In this document: positions 11,975-24,861 of the stretch, one piece after another
Position numbering within the stretch: the stretch's first letter is position 1
How the letters are laid out: every line of letters begins with the position of its first letter
NCBI GenBank assembly: GCA_031472005.1
Contig: PZJY01000005.1
Span: 682,001-746,000 of the forward strand
Direction of reading: 5' to 3'
DNA from: Tetracladium setigerum
Lineage: Eukaryota > Ascomycota > Leotiomycetes > Helotiales
Length of the DNA: 64,000 nt
Notes under the pieces: generated by a model
Told to the model about the DNA's origin: nothing
What the model saw: the letters and a program-made list of their open reading frames with translations, nothing else
The model's database searches: none
Position numbers and translations under genes: made by a program

Positions 11975-12654
11975 ATGGCAGAATTGTCCGCATCTACCGC
12001 ATCTACTGCATCCCTTCTTAGGATATCTCCTGAGATACGCGTGATGATATACAAGGAGCTGATTTATGACCCGGCTTGCGACCCTGATCTGCTTTTACAA
12101 TTCTTTCTTCTCACATGCCATCAGATTTGTGACGAAACCGAATCTCTGGTTCGTGGGCAGGACATAGCCAAGAGATACTCCCTTGACGACTGGCGGCTTG
12201 ACATCATCGATGAGGAGACCGAGAACATGACACCATTCGAAAGAAACATAACCACAGAAGTCTATGTTGATGCTATGGGTTGGAATGCGGACGCAGAGGA
12301 TTTTGATGACCCAAGCGAGTCAAAGCTGGAGGACGGCCAAAAATTCTGGGAGTCTTATGATTACCCAATCTTTTGGTTACTGGAGATCATTGAGCGGTTT
12401 CCCGGCGTCGAGCGCATGGAATTGGAGTCTGACCCTCACGGGTACATGTGGAGTGGGGTTTAGGATCGTCCGTGATCGAAGAAGTCGACGACGTGAAGTT
12501 GGGTTATCATGGACTTGAGCTTGGCTGGAAGGTAGTGAGCGTCACCAAAAAGGAGGACAAGATAACCTTGTCTCGTCCGGCGTCGGGAAATACTAGTCTC
12601 GATTGGAGACTCAGGGAGCGAACCGTCACACTTGTATTGGCATCAGGATATTGA
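11975..12654 (+). CDS. hypothetical protein, F-box/2EXR-like N-terminus (apparent frameshift)
   Basis: A short Ser/Thr-rich start is followed by LLRISPEIRVMIYKELIYDP, the opening seen in many fungal F-box-like or 2EXR proteins. The rest is acidic and helical (DYPIFWLLEIIERFPGVERMELE) with no catalytic motif. As written the frame stops at 12461-12463 (162 residues). Another open frame continues from the same place to 12654 (VIEEVDDVKLGYHGLELGWK). Adding one G to the run at 12455-12458 fuses them into 226 residues. No introns are needed. Function not recognised. Confidence 0.55.
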
Positions 12655-13024
12655 GAAGGTAGAGGGCATAAATAGAGAACATGTTTAGAGCGGTGTATCA
12701 GGGTATCATTTGCTCTGGAAAATGGCGAATATGGTAGTATCGCAAGTAGCCCTTTAACTTGGAAATCAACATAGTGACAACACTCCCAGCATTCGAATTT
12801 TCCTTCTCCGTCCTCTCCGTGGAGGGTATTCTGATTAAGAGCAATGGGAAGCATCCCAGGAGATAGGTTGTTAGGTCTCAAACTGTTTGATTCTGGTGTT
12901 GGTGTCTCTCGTTTTCTTCGCTTTGCGGCAAATCTGAAGAGCGTCTGGTCAGAGCATTGGGCTTGCCCCCTTGTACTCCTGGCCGATGGATCAATCCGAA
13001 GTCGAATCGTGAGAGAAACTCGCT
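12655..13024. other. intergenic, 0.37 kb
   Basis: Nothing recognisable between the hypothetical gene and the retroelement fragment. Confidence 0.4.
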
Positions 13025-13354
13025 CTATCTAGCCTGCCGGCGGCTGAGATGCTTAGTTGTCATGAAGTGTTGCAGGTTCTTGTGATCACTGAGGACTTCT
13101 ACTGGAACTCCTGCTCCCTCAAGCTCAGCTCTCCATTCTTCAAAGGATCGTACAATAGCCATCAATTCCTTGTTATAGATATCGTAGTTGCACTCAGTTA
13201 GTGTCAGTTTCCGGGAGAAGAAGGCAACTTGATGCAAAGTTCCGTCCTCATCCGGTTGCGACAAACAGCCAGCATTGACGTAGCCAGACGAGTCGCACTC
13301 AATCGTACTCGGTTTACTCACTTTTCCACGCATGGCATCAAGCTGCACACACAC
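13025..13354 (-). mobile_element. Ty3/Gypsy retrotransposon fragment (RNase H region)
   Basis: The minus-strand translation contains the RNase H block that follows reverse transcriptase in Ty3/Gypsy Pol: ECDSSGYVNAGCLSQPD, FFSRKLTLTECNYDIYNKEL, EVLSDHKNLQHF. The DEDD-type acidic residues expected in this stretch (first Asp, Glu of KEL, Asp of SDHK) are visible. Only about 110 residues remain: no RT palm before it, no integrase after it, and no long terminal repeats that I can see nearby. It is a dead scrap of an old insertion. Confidence 0.85.
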
Positions 13355-16300
13355 ATCCCAATCCTAATTCCAATCTTAATCTTAACTATAATCTTAAACT
13401 AAAATCTAAACGGCATAAACTCAAGCTATCCTTATCCCTTGGCCATGGAATCGCCGCCAGCGCAAAAACAAGAAGATTACTCAGATTCAGCCCCACGCAA
13501 AATTATCCCATGATCAGAGACTGAATTCGACTAGGCCTTTTGGTCCAAGTTAGCAACGCAACGGCCCGAGGTTCAACGGCAATCTAGAGCTGCTCGATTG
13601 TTCCAATCCTATTAGTTGAGAAGAAGGGAGTGGTGCTTTGCTTTGCTTGGCACCTAGGTGGAGGTAGGTGACTTGTGACTAGGACTAGGACTAGGACTGG
13701 AAATAAGGCTGGGACAGGGGTCGAGGTTGGGGTCGGTGCTGTATGGAGCTATGTATATATACAGCACTGCCCGAGCTTGTTTTGTTTGGATCGTCGTATG
13801 CTTTTTTTGACGTTCGGGGTAGCAGATGGACGCTTTTGCCGGGCGACTACTTGGTGCTGAAAGGGTATGAAATGCATGCATATTCGAGTTTTGCTGTCGG
13901 TTGCTGTTGTCATTGTTCTTTAACTTTCTTTTCTTCAGTTTCTCCTGATTCTTCTCTTTTTATCCTACAATGTTTTTGTGGTTTGGTGGTATTTGCTTTG
14001 TTCGATTTGGATGCGAGCTTGCAACAAACACTTTCCAATTCCACGACAACAACGGCAAGTTATGCTGTTGGCAAGTAATCATGGATTTATTGTTACTTCA
14101 AGTTAAGAATTCTGGTTTGAAAGATTTTAAAATAGCTGTACTCCGACTTTCTGTTGTCATTTTGGCCTGTCGTCTGTCTTGGTGTACAGTACAGTACAGG
14201 AAAGTCTTGACCCAGCACGCCCACTCGTCTGTGTGATGTCACATCATTGACAACATGTCTTGCCTTCTTGAATATGAAGCAACGAAGTATATCATTTTGT
14301 GTCTACCTTTTTAGCTCTTCTCTTCTGGCAGAACAACTGTGGAGCGTATTTCATCGGGTGTCGATTAACTCTACATGGCAGAATATCCACCCACCTCTTT
14401 CAAGGAAGCCGTGATTGTACCATTTACGATTCAGTCTAGTCGACAAATCGAAATTTCCCGTATACAAAGATCGAGTCCGCCTTGTGGTTGTTTCGGATCA
14501 ACATCGACCCTTGGAATTTGGAGGCTGAGGAAGGAAACCGGCGAGCGGGACAGAACACGTGATATCAGATTCGGGATTTCTTAAAATAGCAGCCGCACTT
14601 GGTCAGCTCGGAAAGCCAGCAATCAAATCATCTCCCCCACCACCCAAGCAGGTTTGCAAGGATCAGTCCCAGTCATTCCCAGCACCAAGTCCGAGAATTT
14701 GCGTGAAATTCTCGACATATTGCTGCAAGCAAAATTGAGGCTGACAAGATGAATCCACACATGTTATTTGCTGACAGTGAGCAGATTATTGCACAACCAA
14801 GAAGAATTCTCGCGATAGCTAGGGACTGCGAGATGGAGAAGAGAGATGCACACAAGTTGGCATGTTCAGTATACTGGAAGGATGAGAGTCGGGAGAAATA
14901 GGTAGGTTTATGGGGTATTTTTCAAGGTTTCTTGGTACCCCAAACTTCCCCAGCCATCGAAGCACACACACACTTGATGTTGGGACAACACCGATGTGCT
15001 GGACATGATATCTGACATAAGCGGAGTGCAGAAGCAGACTGGCCAATCCTCGCGATGAATACCGAGCGATTACTGCAGAGTCAATTCAATCTGAATGACC
15101 GGGAGGCACCCCCTTAGCTCTCACTCAGCACTTTGGTAGGTCTCACAGGCCATACCGAAGGTGTTGTAGCGTGTGTAGGTGCCAACGTCGCTTGCAGCAG
15201 TCTACTGTACCGACAGTACCGTAGTGGCATTATTCACCCCACGCCTCATGAGGAGTTGAGAGACGGCTTATAGTCTACTACTGTACTACCATTCATTGCA
15301 TACTCTACTATGCATACATTATGCTTGCTAAGGTAAGGTAGGGAGGAAAAGGAGGAGCTGGAATGAATGCTGCTACTGTACGGAGGGAGTACTTCTACAT
15401 CTGGATGCCTGGACATCTATCGGCTTCACCGCTGCTGCTAGGTGTCGGATTACATCAAACATGGATTGCAAGGTGGGTTTGTCAGCCTGTTTCTACCTCT
15501 GGATGGTGAAAGTGGCTGTTGATGTTGCGAGAAGTTGCGGTATGAGCGAGGAGTTGATGTTCTGGAGAGGAGAAAAGAGCAGAAGAGCATTTTCGAGGGA
15601 AAGAGGAGGAGGAGCGAAGGTTTCTGCCGTTCGTTCATCACTTACTTCACAGATTGCTTGCCGTCAGCCCTGTTTGGTTCCCCACTCGAAATCCAGCCAC
15701 ACCTGGTCGGATGGGAAGGAGACCCCCTTACTCCTTAGCACAAAAGTGTATCTGGGAAGCGAACGTGGAAAAAGAGAGTGGAAGCTAAGACCATGACTAG
15801 GCCATGACGAGATGCAAAGTTACAAGTTGCTGTACGTGTTGAAAGCACGAAGAACAAGTTGGTACAAGTAATGATGATATTCACGGACCGTACTCTTTTG
15901 GGCAGCTCCTCCTAAGGCTGACTTCTTGATTTCTCCCCAGTCCAGTCCCCCGGTCACGAATTTGCTTCGGGTTCCGTCCAGGGATGGATCCGCTAATCCT
16001 CCTTACGGGATGGGTGCCAATTTAACGCAACAGCAAACACGCACCAAAAGCCCAAACCCTCCAACCACCGCAGCGACATGGGGCTGATGCAGTGTTGCAG
16101 CTGTCCAGCCAGTGAGATGTGATCTGACTTGAGCTCCCCCTCGCTGTGCCACCTATAAAAAAGGCGTGGAGCCAACGCCCGACGCCACGCTTACCTCTGA
16201 GTTGAGGTGGTCTCCCCAGCCGCATGAAGCCAGCAGCCATACTGCATGTTACGTGAATGTGAAATCGCCCATTTCAGGCGTTGGAGGGAAAGTATCAGGA

Positions 16301-17257
16301 TACGAAGGTACTTTACAATAGTGTAGGTAGGGTAGCGTTGATCATCAATCTTCAGGATTGTTATTGTCTCTTAATATTCAGAATATTCCAACATAAACAT
16401 CAGATGTATCCAAAACATCCAATTGCTGGGGTTGTTCAGACGGCGGAGACTAGGTACCTAGTCGTAGTAACGGCCGCTTGCACTTCCCATTTGTCGGAAA
16501 AGCCGCGGTGGAATAATGGGATAGACGCGACCCTTCATTCATCCTTCTTTCTTTGCTTCTACAACACTGTATTCAAAGCTTGCTTTCAAAGCCCTCTTAA
16601 AGCTCAGCATAGCTCCACATAGCTAGTTCTATCTCCCACTACTACAATTGGATACGATGCCGCATCAAGTCAAAGTCATAATCCGCATTCGATCTGACCT
16701 CAGCCTTCTCCATCCGCTCGATATGCAGGCTTGATAGGGCCAACAGTCTCAAAAGTCAAGGTTAAAGCCATCGAAATGTGAACCTAGAAGCGGGTATAGC
16801 GGAGTTGCCATGCCTTACTAAGAAAATAATGGCTCCTGCAATTAGAATTCGTAAGAAGCCAGTCCCCGAACAGCCTCTTAAAATCAAATTTGTTGTCAGA
16901 CGTGAGAGGATGAGGCGCGGCGGTGCACACACCCATGGACATTTAAAAAAAACACACCCACAAGGATGTTTGTTGGCGCTGGTGGAGTGTGCGGGCCTCC
17001 CATCAGCAGCGCGCCGCCGAGCTCAGCTAAGGTTCCCATATTCAGCCTTTCCTATATTTTGTTTCTCACTCCTTTCCACATCTTACTCTCTCTCCTCTTC
17101 ATACATCTCTTCGACCACCCCGTCTTGCTGCTGCTACTGCTTTCAGTGAGTAAGTAATAAATTAATTCTTGTTCGTCTTGTCTCGTGGTTTCGTCTCCTT
17201 CCACACAGCGACGAGCATTTGGGGCACAATCCAATTCACACGGTTCGGAGTGCCAAT
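13355..17257. promoter_or_regulatory. 3.9 kb gene-free region upstream of alpha-1,3-glucan synthase
   Basis: I find no gene. Open frames on both strands are short, low in complexity and lack motifs. A TAGGAC-type short tandem occurs at about 13679-13698. The last 300 bases before the glucan synthase ATG are pyrimidine-rich (about 17040-17215), as in a fungal 5' UTR. The length suggests a large regulatory region or an unseen non-coding transcript. Confidence 0.5.
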
Positions 17258-20200
17258 ATGAGGCTACTTCAGGAGGCCGCCCTCCTCTCGTTGCTGGCGA
17301 GCACCGTATCAGCCCTGAGATACGACCCGGCCGAAGTCGACTACAATCTCAACCAGAACCAAGCTGCGACAAATCCCCTGGATTATTCGGGAGAATGGTC
17401 GCCTCATACTTTCCATCCATCGCCTGAGAATTGGCGCATGCCCTTCTACACCTTCTTCCTCGATAGATTTGTCAATGGCGATCCCTCCAACGACGATGCG
17501 AATGGAACCGTTTACGAACACGACTCAAATAACAACCAGTACCGTCATGGCGGAGATCTCAAAGGTTTGGTGGACTCCCTGGATTATCTCCAAGGTCTAG
17601 GAATTAAGGCAAGTTCCGCGCGGTATCTCGGAATCGGGGAGACCATAATTGACTTTCTTAGGCACTGTATATCGCGGGAACTCCATTCCTCAATCAACCT
17701 TGGAAGTTTGATGCTTATTCGGTATGTACACTGCATGGGAGAGCGAAGGAGAGCGAAAACTAACATTTGCACAGCCGTCTGATTTGACTCTGTTGGATAG
17801 ACATTTTGGAACTATTCAGGATTGGCGAGATATGATTGAGGAGGTCCACAGACGTGACATGTACGTGGTATTGGATAATACCATGTCAACGTAAGTCTGC
17901 CACGCACCAAAAAGGATTCCACAAGCTAACAGATGGTTTTCAAGACTGGGCAATTTGATCGGTTTCGAAGGCTTCCTCAACGAGAGTGCAGAATTCCGAA
18001 TGTCGGAACACAAGGTCCTCTACAAAACGGAGCAGCAATATCCCGACTTCAAGTTTGGAAATACATACAACGAAACCTGTGCCTATCCAAGATTCTGGGA
18101 CGAGTCTGGAGCTCGGGTCACTGCCGAAACAGATGCGCGATTTGCTCAGCTCAAAGGATGTTACGACAGTGAATTTGATCAGGTAGGTGAAGGTTTAGGG
18201 GCGATGCAGAGCTCCAGTGCTAATATATTTGTTCTAGTATGGAGACACAGAGGCTTTTGGTGTCTTTCCCGACTGGCAGAGACAACTTTCGAAATTCGCA
18301 TCGGTCCAAGACAGACTTCGTGAATGGGTGCCCAGCGTAAATGCGAAGCTCATGCACTTTTCTTGCATGGTTATCTCCCAACTCGATATCGATGGTTTCC
18401 GATTCGATAAGGCCACACAGGTTACAGTTGATGCACAGGGAGACTTTGGAGAGTTTATGCGGGCATGTGCAAAGCGATACAACAAAGATAACTTCTTCAT
18501 GCCTGGTGAAATTACTGGTGGTAATACCTTTGGATCCATCTATTTGGGACGAGGACGAGAACCGGGTCAGATTCAAGACAACGCAACGGCAACGGCTCTT
18601 TTGGATGGATCGGAGAAGGAATTCTTCCTCAGAGATGAGGGGAAAGGAGCCTTGGACGGTGCTGCTTTCCATTACAGTATCTACCGAAACTTCGGTCGAT
18701 TCCTTGGTCTCGACGGCAATTTGACTGCCGGTTTCGATCTTGTTATGGATTTCGTTGAAGCTTGGAACCGAATAGTTGTGACCAACGATATGATCAACCC
18801 AACGACAAAGAAGTTTGATCCAAGGCAAGCAAAGTCAATTGGAATCGAAGAGTACTGCTAACATTAGATAGACACATGTACGGAGTCACGAATCAGGATG
18901 TCTTCCGCTGGCCTGGTATCAAGGATGGAACGCAGAGAATGCTTCTCGGCTTGTTCATTACCACTCTTCATATGCCCGGTATACCAAAGTTGCTTTGGGG
19001 AGAAGAGCAAGCATTTTACATTCTTGATGGTACAGCTGCAAATTACCCCTTCGGAAGACAGGCAATCACAGCTACTCCCGCCTGGCAGACTCACGGCTGC
19101 TACGCCCTCGGAATTTCGAACTACTATGATATGCCACTCGACTCAGCTCTCCGCGGCTGCGAAGATGACACTGTTCCGTTGGATCACCGAGATCCCTCCC
19201 ACCCAGTTCACAACATTATCAAATCTATGTACTGGCTCCGAACGCAGTACCCAGTTCTCAACGATGGTTTCTTCCTGCAAACCCTTTCTACCCAGACCAG
19301 AGAAGAAGTTTTCCCTGGTTCCAATGGTACAGCGACCACTTTTGGAATGTGGAGTACTCTTCGTTACCGATTCCGTGGAGTCCAAGAATTGGCCAACGCT
19401 ACCTCCGTGTGGCTCGTCTACTCCAACGAGCCAACCGAGAAAGAATTCACTTTCGATTGCGCAACCAATGACACCACTAAGACCCTCCTTGCGCCTTACC
19501 CAGGTGGCTCTAAAGTCAAGAACTTGCTTGCTCCATTCGACGAGATCACGCTTGGACAGGGCCCCAAGAAGCTTTTTATCGATGATGAGAAGATCAGCGG
19601 CTGTGTGCAGAAAATGACCCTGAAAGCCTACGATCACAGAGCCTATGTCCCAATTGGCAGTATGTATTCACACTTTACTAACGAACGTCAAATTTGCTAA
19701 CTTATGTCCTCAGAATGGCTGCCATTGCCACCAATGGTGAGCAAATTCATCCCAGGTCATGATGCACGTATCGTCTCAGCTGGAGCAACAACGGACGTTG
19801 ACCTTGAATTCCAATTCACCGACGAGATGAAATGTACATCGGTCACCGGCGCTATCACCATCGTCTCTACAACACCCGGCGGCGCCGTTCCCAGCATCAC
19901 GGGTGCGACGTGCACTCTTATCCCCGAGACCGCCACCAACTTCGTGGGAGAGATTCCAGGAAAGTGGAGTTGGAAGGCTAAGTTGACTGGTGCAACTGAT
20001 GGAATTCACGAGATTACTATCAAGGACGCAGGGACCGAAGATGGAAAGCGAACGACTGGAGTCGTTGATCATTTCTTGATCCGTATTGGTGCAGACGACA
20101 ACCCAATGGTTTTCCCCAAAACCGCAAACTACACAAGAGGCATTCTTTCAAAGTCTGGCTCGGAAGTCTCTGTTAAACACAAGGCAGCCGGTGCTGACAA

Positions 20201-23200
20201 ATGGAGATACTCCAGAAACTGGGGCAGCTCATGGAGTCCTTGGTTAGATTACAACAACGGTGATTCGTTCGTCATGAAGGACCAACCTTGGTCAGGTACC
20301 GCAAAACAAAAGTGGAAGGGAGAGCACGTTACTCTTCAGTACTGGAGCAAGTTGGCTGGTAGTAGTTCGACTATTCAACACTCGGATCTTGATGACAAGC
20401 AAGTTCCCCGACGATTCCCTCATCTTTTCGCTCAAGGTCCTTTCAATTTGTTCGGTTTCGATGGTGGTTTGAACAACCAATTCTCTCTCAGCAAGGAGGG
20501 AACGTGGAAATTTCATCACATGACTGAATGGCCATCCAAGCTTCAAGTAAACGTTTGGGGTCAAAACCCTGATGGAAAGGCAGATGCTGGTTTTGTTTAC
20601 GGTGATCTTGATGAGAACGGAGTCTTGGATCGTGCTCTTCCTGATGCGTTGGCACCAGTTATCATCAACATCACAGACTTCCCTCCCGCACCATACATTG
20701 CATACAGAATGGAGATTGATGAAGGATCCATGCGCTACAGACTTGTTCCTACCGGTTCTCGATTCCAACAGATTATCATGTTCGCTCTCCTTTGGACAAT
20801 TCCAATTGCTACCGGTATTCTCAGTATCTGGGCTTACATGGGTGCCTTCTACTCTATCAAGTTCAACAAAATTGGTGTCAGCACTAAGATCAAGCTCCCA
20901 TTCGCGTTCTTTGGCCGAAAGAAGTTCCACAAGATCAACGAGAATGATGATGATGACTGGCGCGGATCTTCAAGCCACTTGCCAACGACAGCAATTCCAA
21001 TGACTGCAATGGGAGGTGCTCTTTCACCGGCCATCGCAGGTGCTGCAGCTGGTGGGGATCGTCGAACTATTCTCGTGGCTACTATGGAATACGATATTGA
21101 AGATTGGGGCATCAAGATTAAGATTGGTGGTCTCGGTGTGATGGCACAGCTTATGGGTAAGGCTCTTACTCACCAGGACTTGATTTGGGTCGTACCTTGC
21201 GTTGGCGGAATCGATTACCCTATCGATGAGCCTGCCGAATCCATGGATATCACTGTTCTCGGAGTTTCGTATGAGATTTTGGTCCAATACCACAAGTTGA
21301 GGAACATCACCTATGTTCTGTTGGACGCTCCTATCTTCAGAGGTCAATCCAAGACAGAGCCCTACCCACCTCGGTAAGTTACTGATCCCAATTTTGAAGA
21401 TGCAGACTAACAATCCTTCAGTATGGATGATCTCGATTCCGCTGTCTACTACTCCGCATGGAACGCCTGTATCGCTGAAGCAATCAAGCGATTCCCAGTC
21501 GATTTGTACCATATTAACGATTACCATGGAGCAGCCGCCCCTCTCTACCTTCTCCCTGGCACAATTCCTTGTGCTTTGTCGCTTCACAACGCCGAGTTCC
21601 AAGGTCTTTGGCCCATGCGTACCCCAAGGAACGCGAAGAAGTCTGCAACGTTTTCAACTTGGATCCCGAAATTGTCGAAAAGTACATTCAATTCGGTGAA
21701 GTTTTCAACTTGTTGCACGCTGCCGCCAGTTATCTCCGTGTTCACCAGAAAGGTTTCGGCGCTGTCGGTGTCTCTAACAAGTATGGTGAGCGTTCTTATG
21801 CACGTTATCCTATCTTCTGGGGTTTGAAGAAAATCGGTAAATTGCCTAATCCTGATCCAACGGATACCGATCCTTGGGACCCTGAGGAGGAAGCCAGACA
21901 AGCTGCTCTCATCAAGATTGATCCTGTGGCTGAGGCCGGAAGAGGAGCACTTCGTGTCGAAGCTCAGAAATGGGCTGGCCTCAATGAAGATCCTACCGCT
22001 GAGCTTTTCGTCTTTGTTGGTCGTTGGTCTACCCAAAAGGGTATCGATTTGATCGCAGATGTCTTCCCCGCTGTCCTTGAGAAGAACCCCAAGGTTCAAC
22101 TTATTTGCGTTGGTCCTTGTATCGATTTGTACGGAAAATTCGCTGCGCTCAAGTTGGCCGCAATTATGAAGAACTACCCCGGCCGAGTCTACTCGAAACC
22201 CGAGTTTACCACACTTCCTCCATTCATTTTCACTGGTGCTGAGTTCGCTCTTATCCCCTCTAGAGATGAGCCTTTCGGTCTCGTTGCTGTAGAGTTCGGT
22301 CGTAAGGGTGCACTCGGTGTCGGAGCTAGAGTTGGTGGTTTAGGTCAAATGCCCGGTTGGTGGTTCACAGTCGAATCGACTACTACTGCCCATCTTCACC
22401 GTCAATTTAAGAAATCTATCGAAGAAGCGCTTTCCTCCAAGACTGAGGTTCGTGCGATGATGAGAGCTCGTTCTGCCAAGCAACGTTTCCCTGTTGCCAA
22501 GTGGGTTGCCGATCTCAACACTATCCAGAGCGAGGCTATCAGAATCCATCAAGATGAAAACGGCTCTGGAGGGCCAAGAAAGAGGAGACTCTCTTCCATG
22601 ACTCACTTGCGACCTCTTTCATCCTCTTCCCGAAACCCAAGCTCCGACCGACTCTCAATGTACGAAGGCGATCGACGATCGATTTCTGATGACTCTGTTA
22701 ACGAGGTCCGACCTGAAGATACCGCCCATACTGGCGGTGGTCTCAACCGAACTTTGTCTCTCGGTGTACGAAACGGACCTGGTCACCGTGGTCGTTTCGA
22801 GGAGAGCTTCAACGAACCAATGGCCGGCATTAATGAGGACGAAAACCGATACATGGACGCCCCAGGAGAATACACAATCACCCGCGAGCAGGCCGAAGCA
22901 AACCTCCGCGCCGAGCGAGACGATGCGTTCCGCCAACTCAGTGGCCAGTCTAACCGTGACAGCTTGCTTCCTGCTTCACCTGGTGAGGCTCTTGTAGTCG
23001 GCAAGACCCGTGGTTCCCCTGAACGAGGAAGACTCGGCGCCGCCACTGACAGCCTCCATCCCGCACGCCGCAGTTTGACACCATCTGGTCTTCGCTCATC
23101 TTCCGTTCTCAACTTGACCGATGTGAAAGGTAACAGAGAGGACTACAGCTTGCAAAAGGTCGACCCAACATTCGAAGACAAGAACGAGAAATACTACCAC

Positions 23201-24861
23201 GCTTTCGAGAGTATGCTGGGTGGGGTCGATGGAAAGAATTCCGAAGGCGAACTCTGTATTGAAGAGTACCTCATCACTAGTGAAAAGGAATGGGTCGCTC
23301 GTATGCGAGAGGCAAGGCTTGGACGTGGTGACAGAAGACCATCTCCTAACCCTGGTAACCGCTCATCCTCCTACTTCGGCTCCGTATTCGATCGTCGTCT
23401 TTCCCAAGATTCCAGCTTCCACGGCTCCGTTATGGCTGATGAAGAGACGGTCGAGGATGAGTTCTTGTTGGGCAAAAACTTCAAGCGTGTCTCTTTCTTG
23501 AAGCGTATCCTGTTGACAAGAGTTGCTGACTGGCCCATCTACTCCATCCTCCTTGGTATCGGTCAAATCATTGCTGCTAACTCCTACCAAATCACTCTTC
23601 TCACTGGTGGCAAGGCTTTCTCCAACGAGAAACTTTACATCGTTGGTGCTGTTTACATTTTCACCTCCTGTCTTTGGTGGTTGATGTTCAGAACCCTCAA
23701 GTCGGTTTATGTCCTCTCGGTACCCTTCCTCTTCTACGGTGGTGCACTCCTCATTGTTGGTATTTCCGCTTTCATGGGCGATAATACTGGTCGTGATTGG
23801 GTTAGAAACGTTGCTACTGGTATGTACGTGACGGCTTCATCCAGTGGTGTGTTCTTCTTTGCGCTCAATTTCGGTGACGAAGGTAAGCTTTTCCCCTTCC
23901 CCTGCTCCAATCAACATACTAATTCTCTACAGGTGGTGCTCCTATCAAGGCCTGGGTCTACCGTGCCTGCATCATTCAAGGTTCTCAGCAAATCTTCGTT
24001 ACTGCCCTCTTCTACTGGGGTTCTACCATTGCCGCAGCTTCTGCCCTCGACAAGCAAGAGACTTTCTCTTCCTCTCCTCTTGCCGCAGCAATCACCATCC
24101 CCATTGCCGTGGTTCTCTGGATCATCGGTCTCATCCTCTTCACCTCCCTCCCAACATACTACCGCCAATCTCCCGGCAAGATCCCTGATTTCTACAAGAC
24201 CCTCCTCCGTCGTCGCATCATCGGCTGGTTCTTCGTCATGGTTATCATCCAAAACTTCTTCCTCTCCGCACCATACGGTCGATCCTGGAATTACCTGTGG
24301 AGTTCGGACTACGCACCTCGATGGGCCATTATCCTCTTGGTGTTTACGTTCTTCGTCGCAATCTGGCTCCTCATCCTCCTCATCTTCGCCATCCTCTCGA
24401 AGAAACACTCCTGGATTCTGCCCATCTTTGCCATCGGTCTCGGTGCCCCACGATGGGCACAAATGCTCTGGGGAACATCCAACTACGGTCTCTGGCTTCC
24501 ATGGATGCCAATCGGTGGACCCGCTGGTGGCGCTCTGGCCGGTCGTGCACTTTGGCTTTGGCTTGGTCTGCTTGATTCCATTCAAGGTGTAGGCTTCGGT
24601 ATGATTCTGCTCCAAACACTTACCAGAATCCATATCGCTGTTTCCCTGACACTGGCGCAAATCATTGGTACGGCAGTAACAATGTTGGCGAAGGGTGTGG
24701 CCAACAATCGTGATGGTCCAGCGGATGTCTTCCCTGATTTCAGTGAGGGTGCTATGACTGCTATCGTCAAGCCATGGTTCTGGATTGGATTGGGATTCCA
24801 ATTGATCATCCCAATTGGTTTCTTCAAGTTCTTCAGAAAGGAGCAGTTGAGCAAACCATAG
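17258..24861 (+). CDS. ags1: alpha-1,3-glucan synthase (apparent frameshift in exon 8)
   Basis: Polymerises cell-wall alpha-1,3-glucan at the plasma membrane from a UDP/ADP-glucose type donor. Exons: 17258-17608, 17662-17721, 17775-17890, 17945-18182, 18238-18824, 18872-19659, 19714-21373, 21422-23882, 23933-24861. Order of parts: signal peptide (MRLLQEAALLSLLASTVSA); extracellular GH13 amylase-like domain with nucleophile D312 in DIDGFRFDK and acid/base E346 in MPGEITGG; a membrane helix near 20780; cytoplasmic GT5 domain (KIGGLGVMAQ, GRWSTQKGIDL, EPFGLVAVEFGRKG); Ser-rich linker; a C-terminal multi-helix transporter-like domain. Introns 17609-17661 and 18825-18871 are GC-AG. In exon 8 the frame breaks at the C-run 21622-21625; one added C restores PKEREEVCNVFNL and a 2396-residue protein, the normal family length. 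Confidence 0.96.

Noticed and set aside
13679..13698. TAGGAC tandem as telomere-like sequence
   Set aside because: Too short and not TTAGGG; a plain microsatellite.
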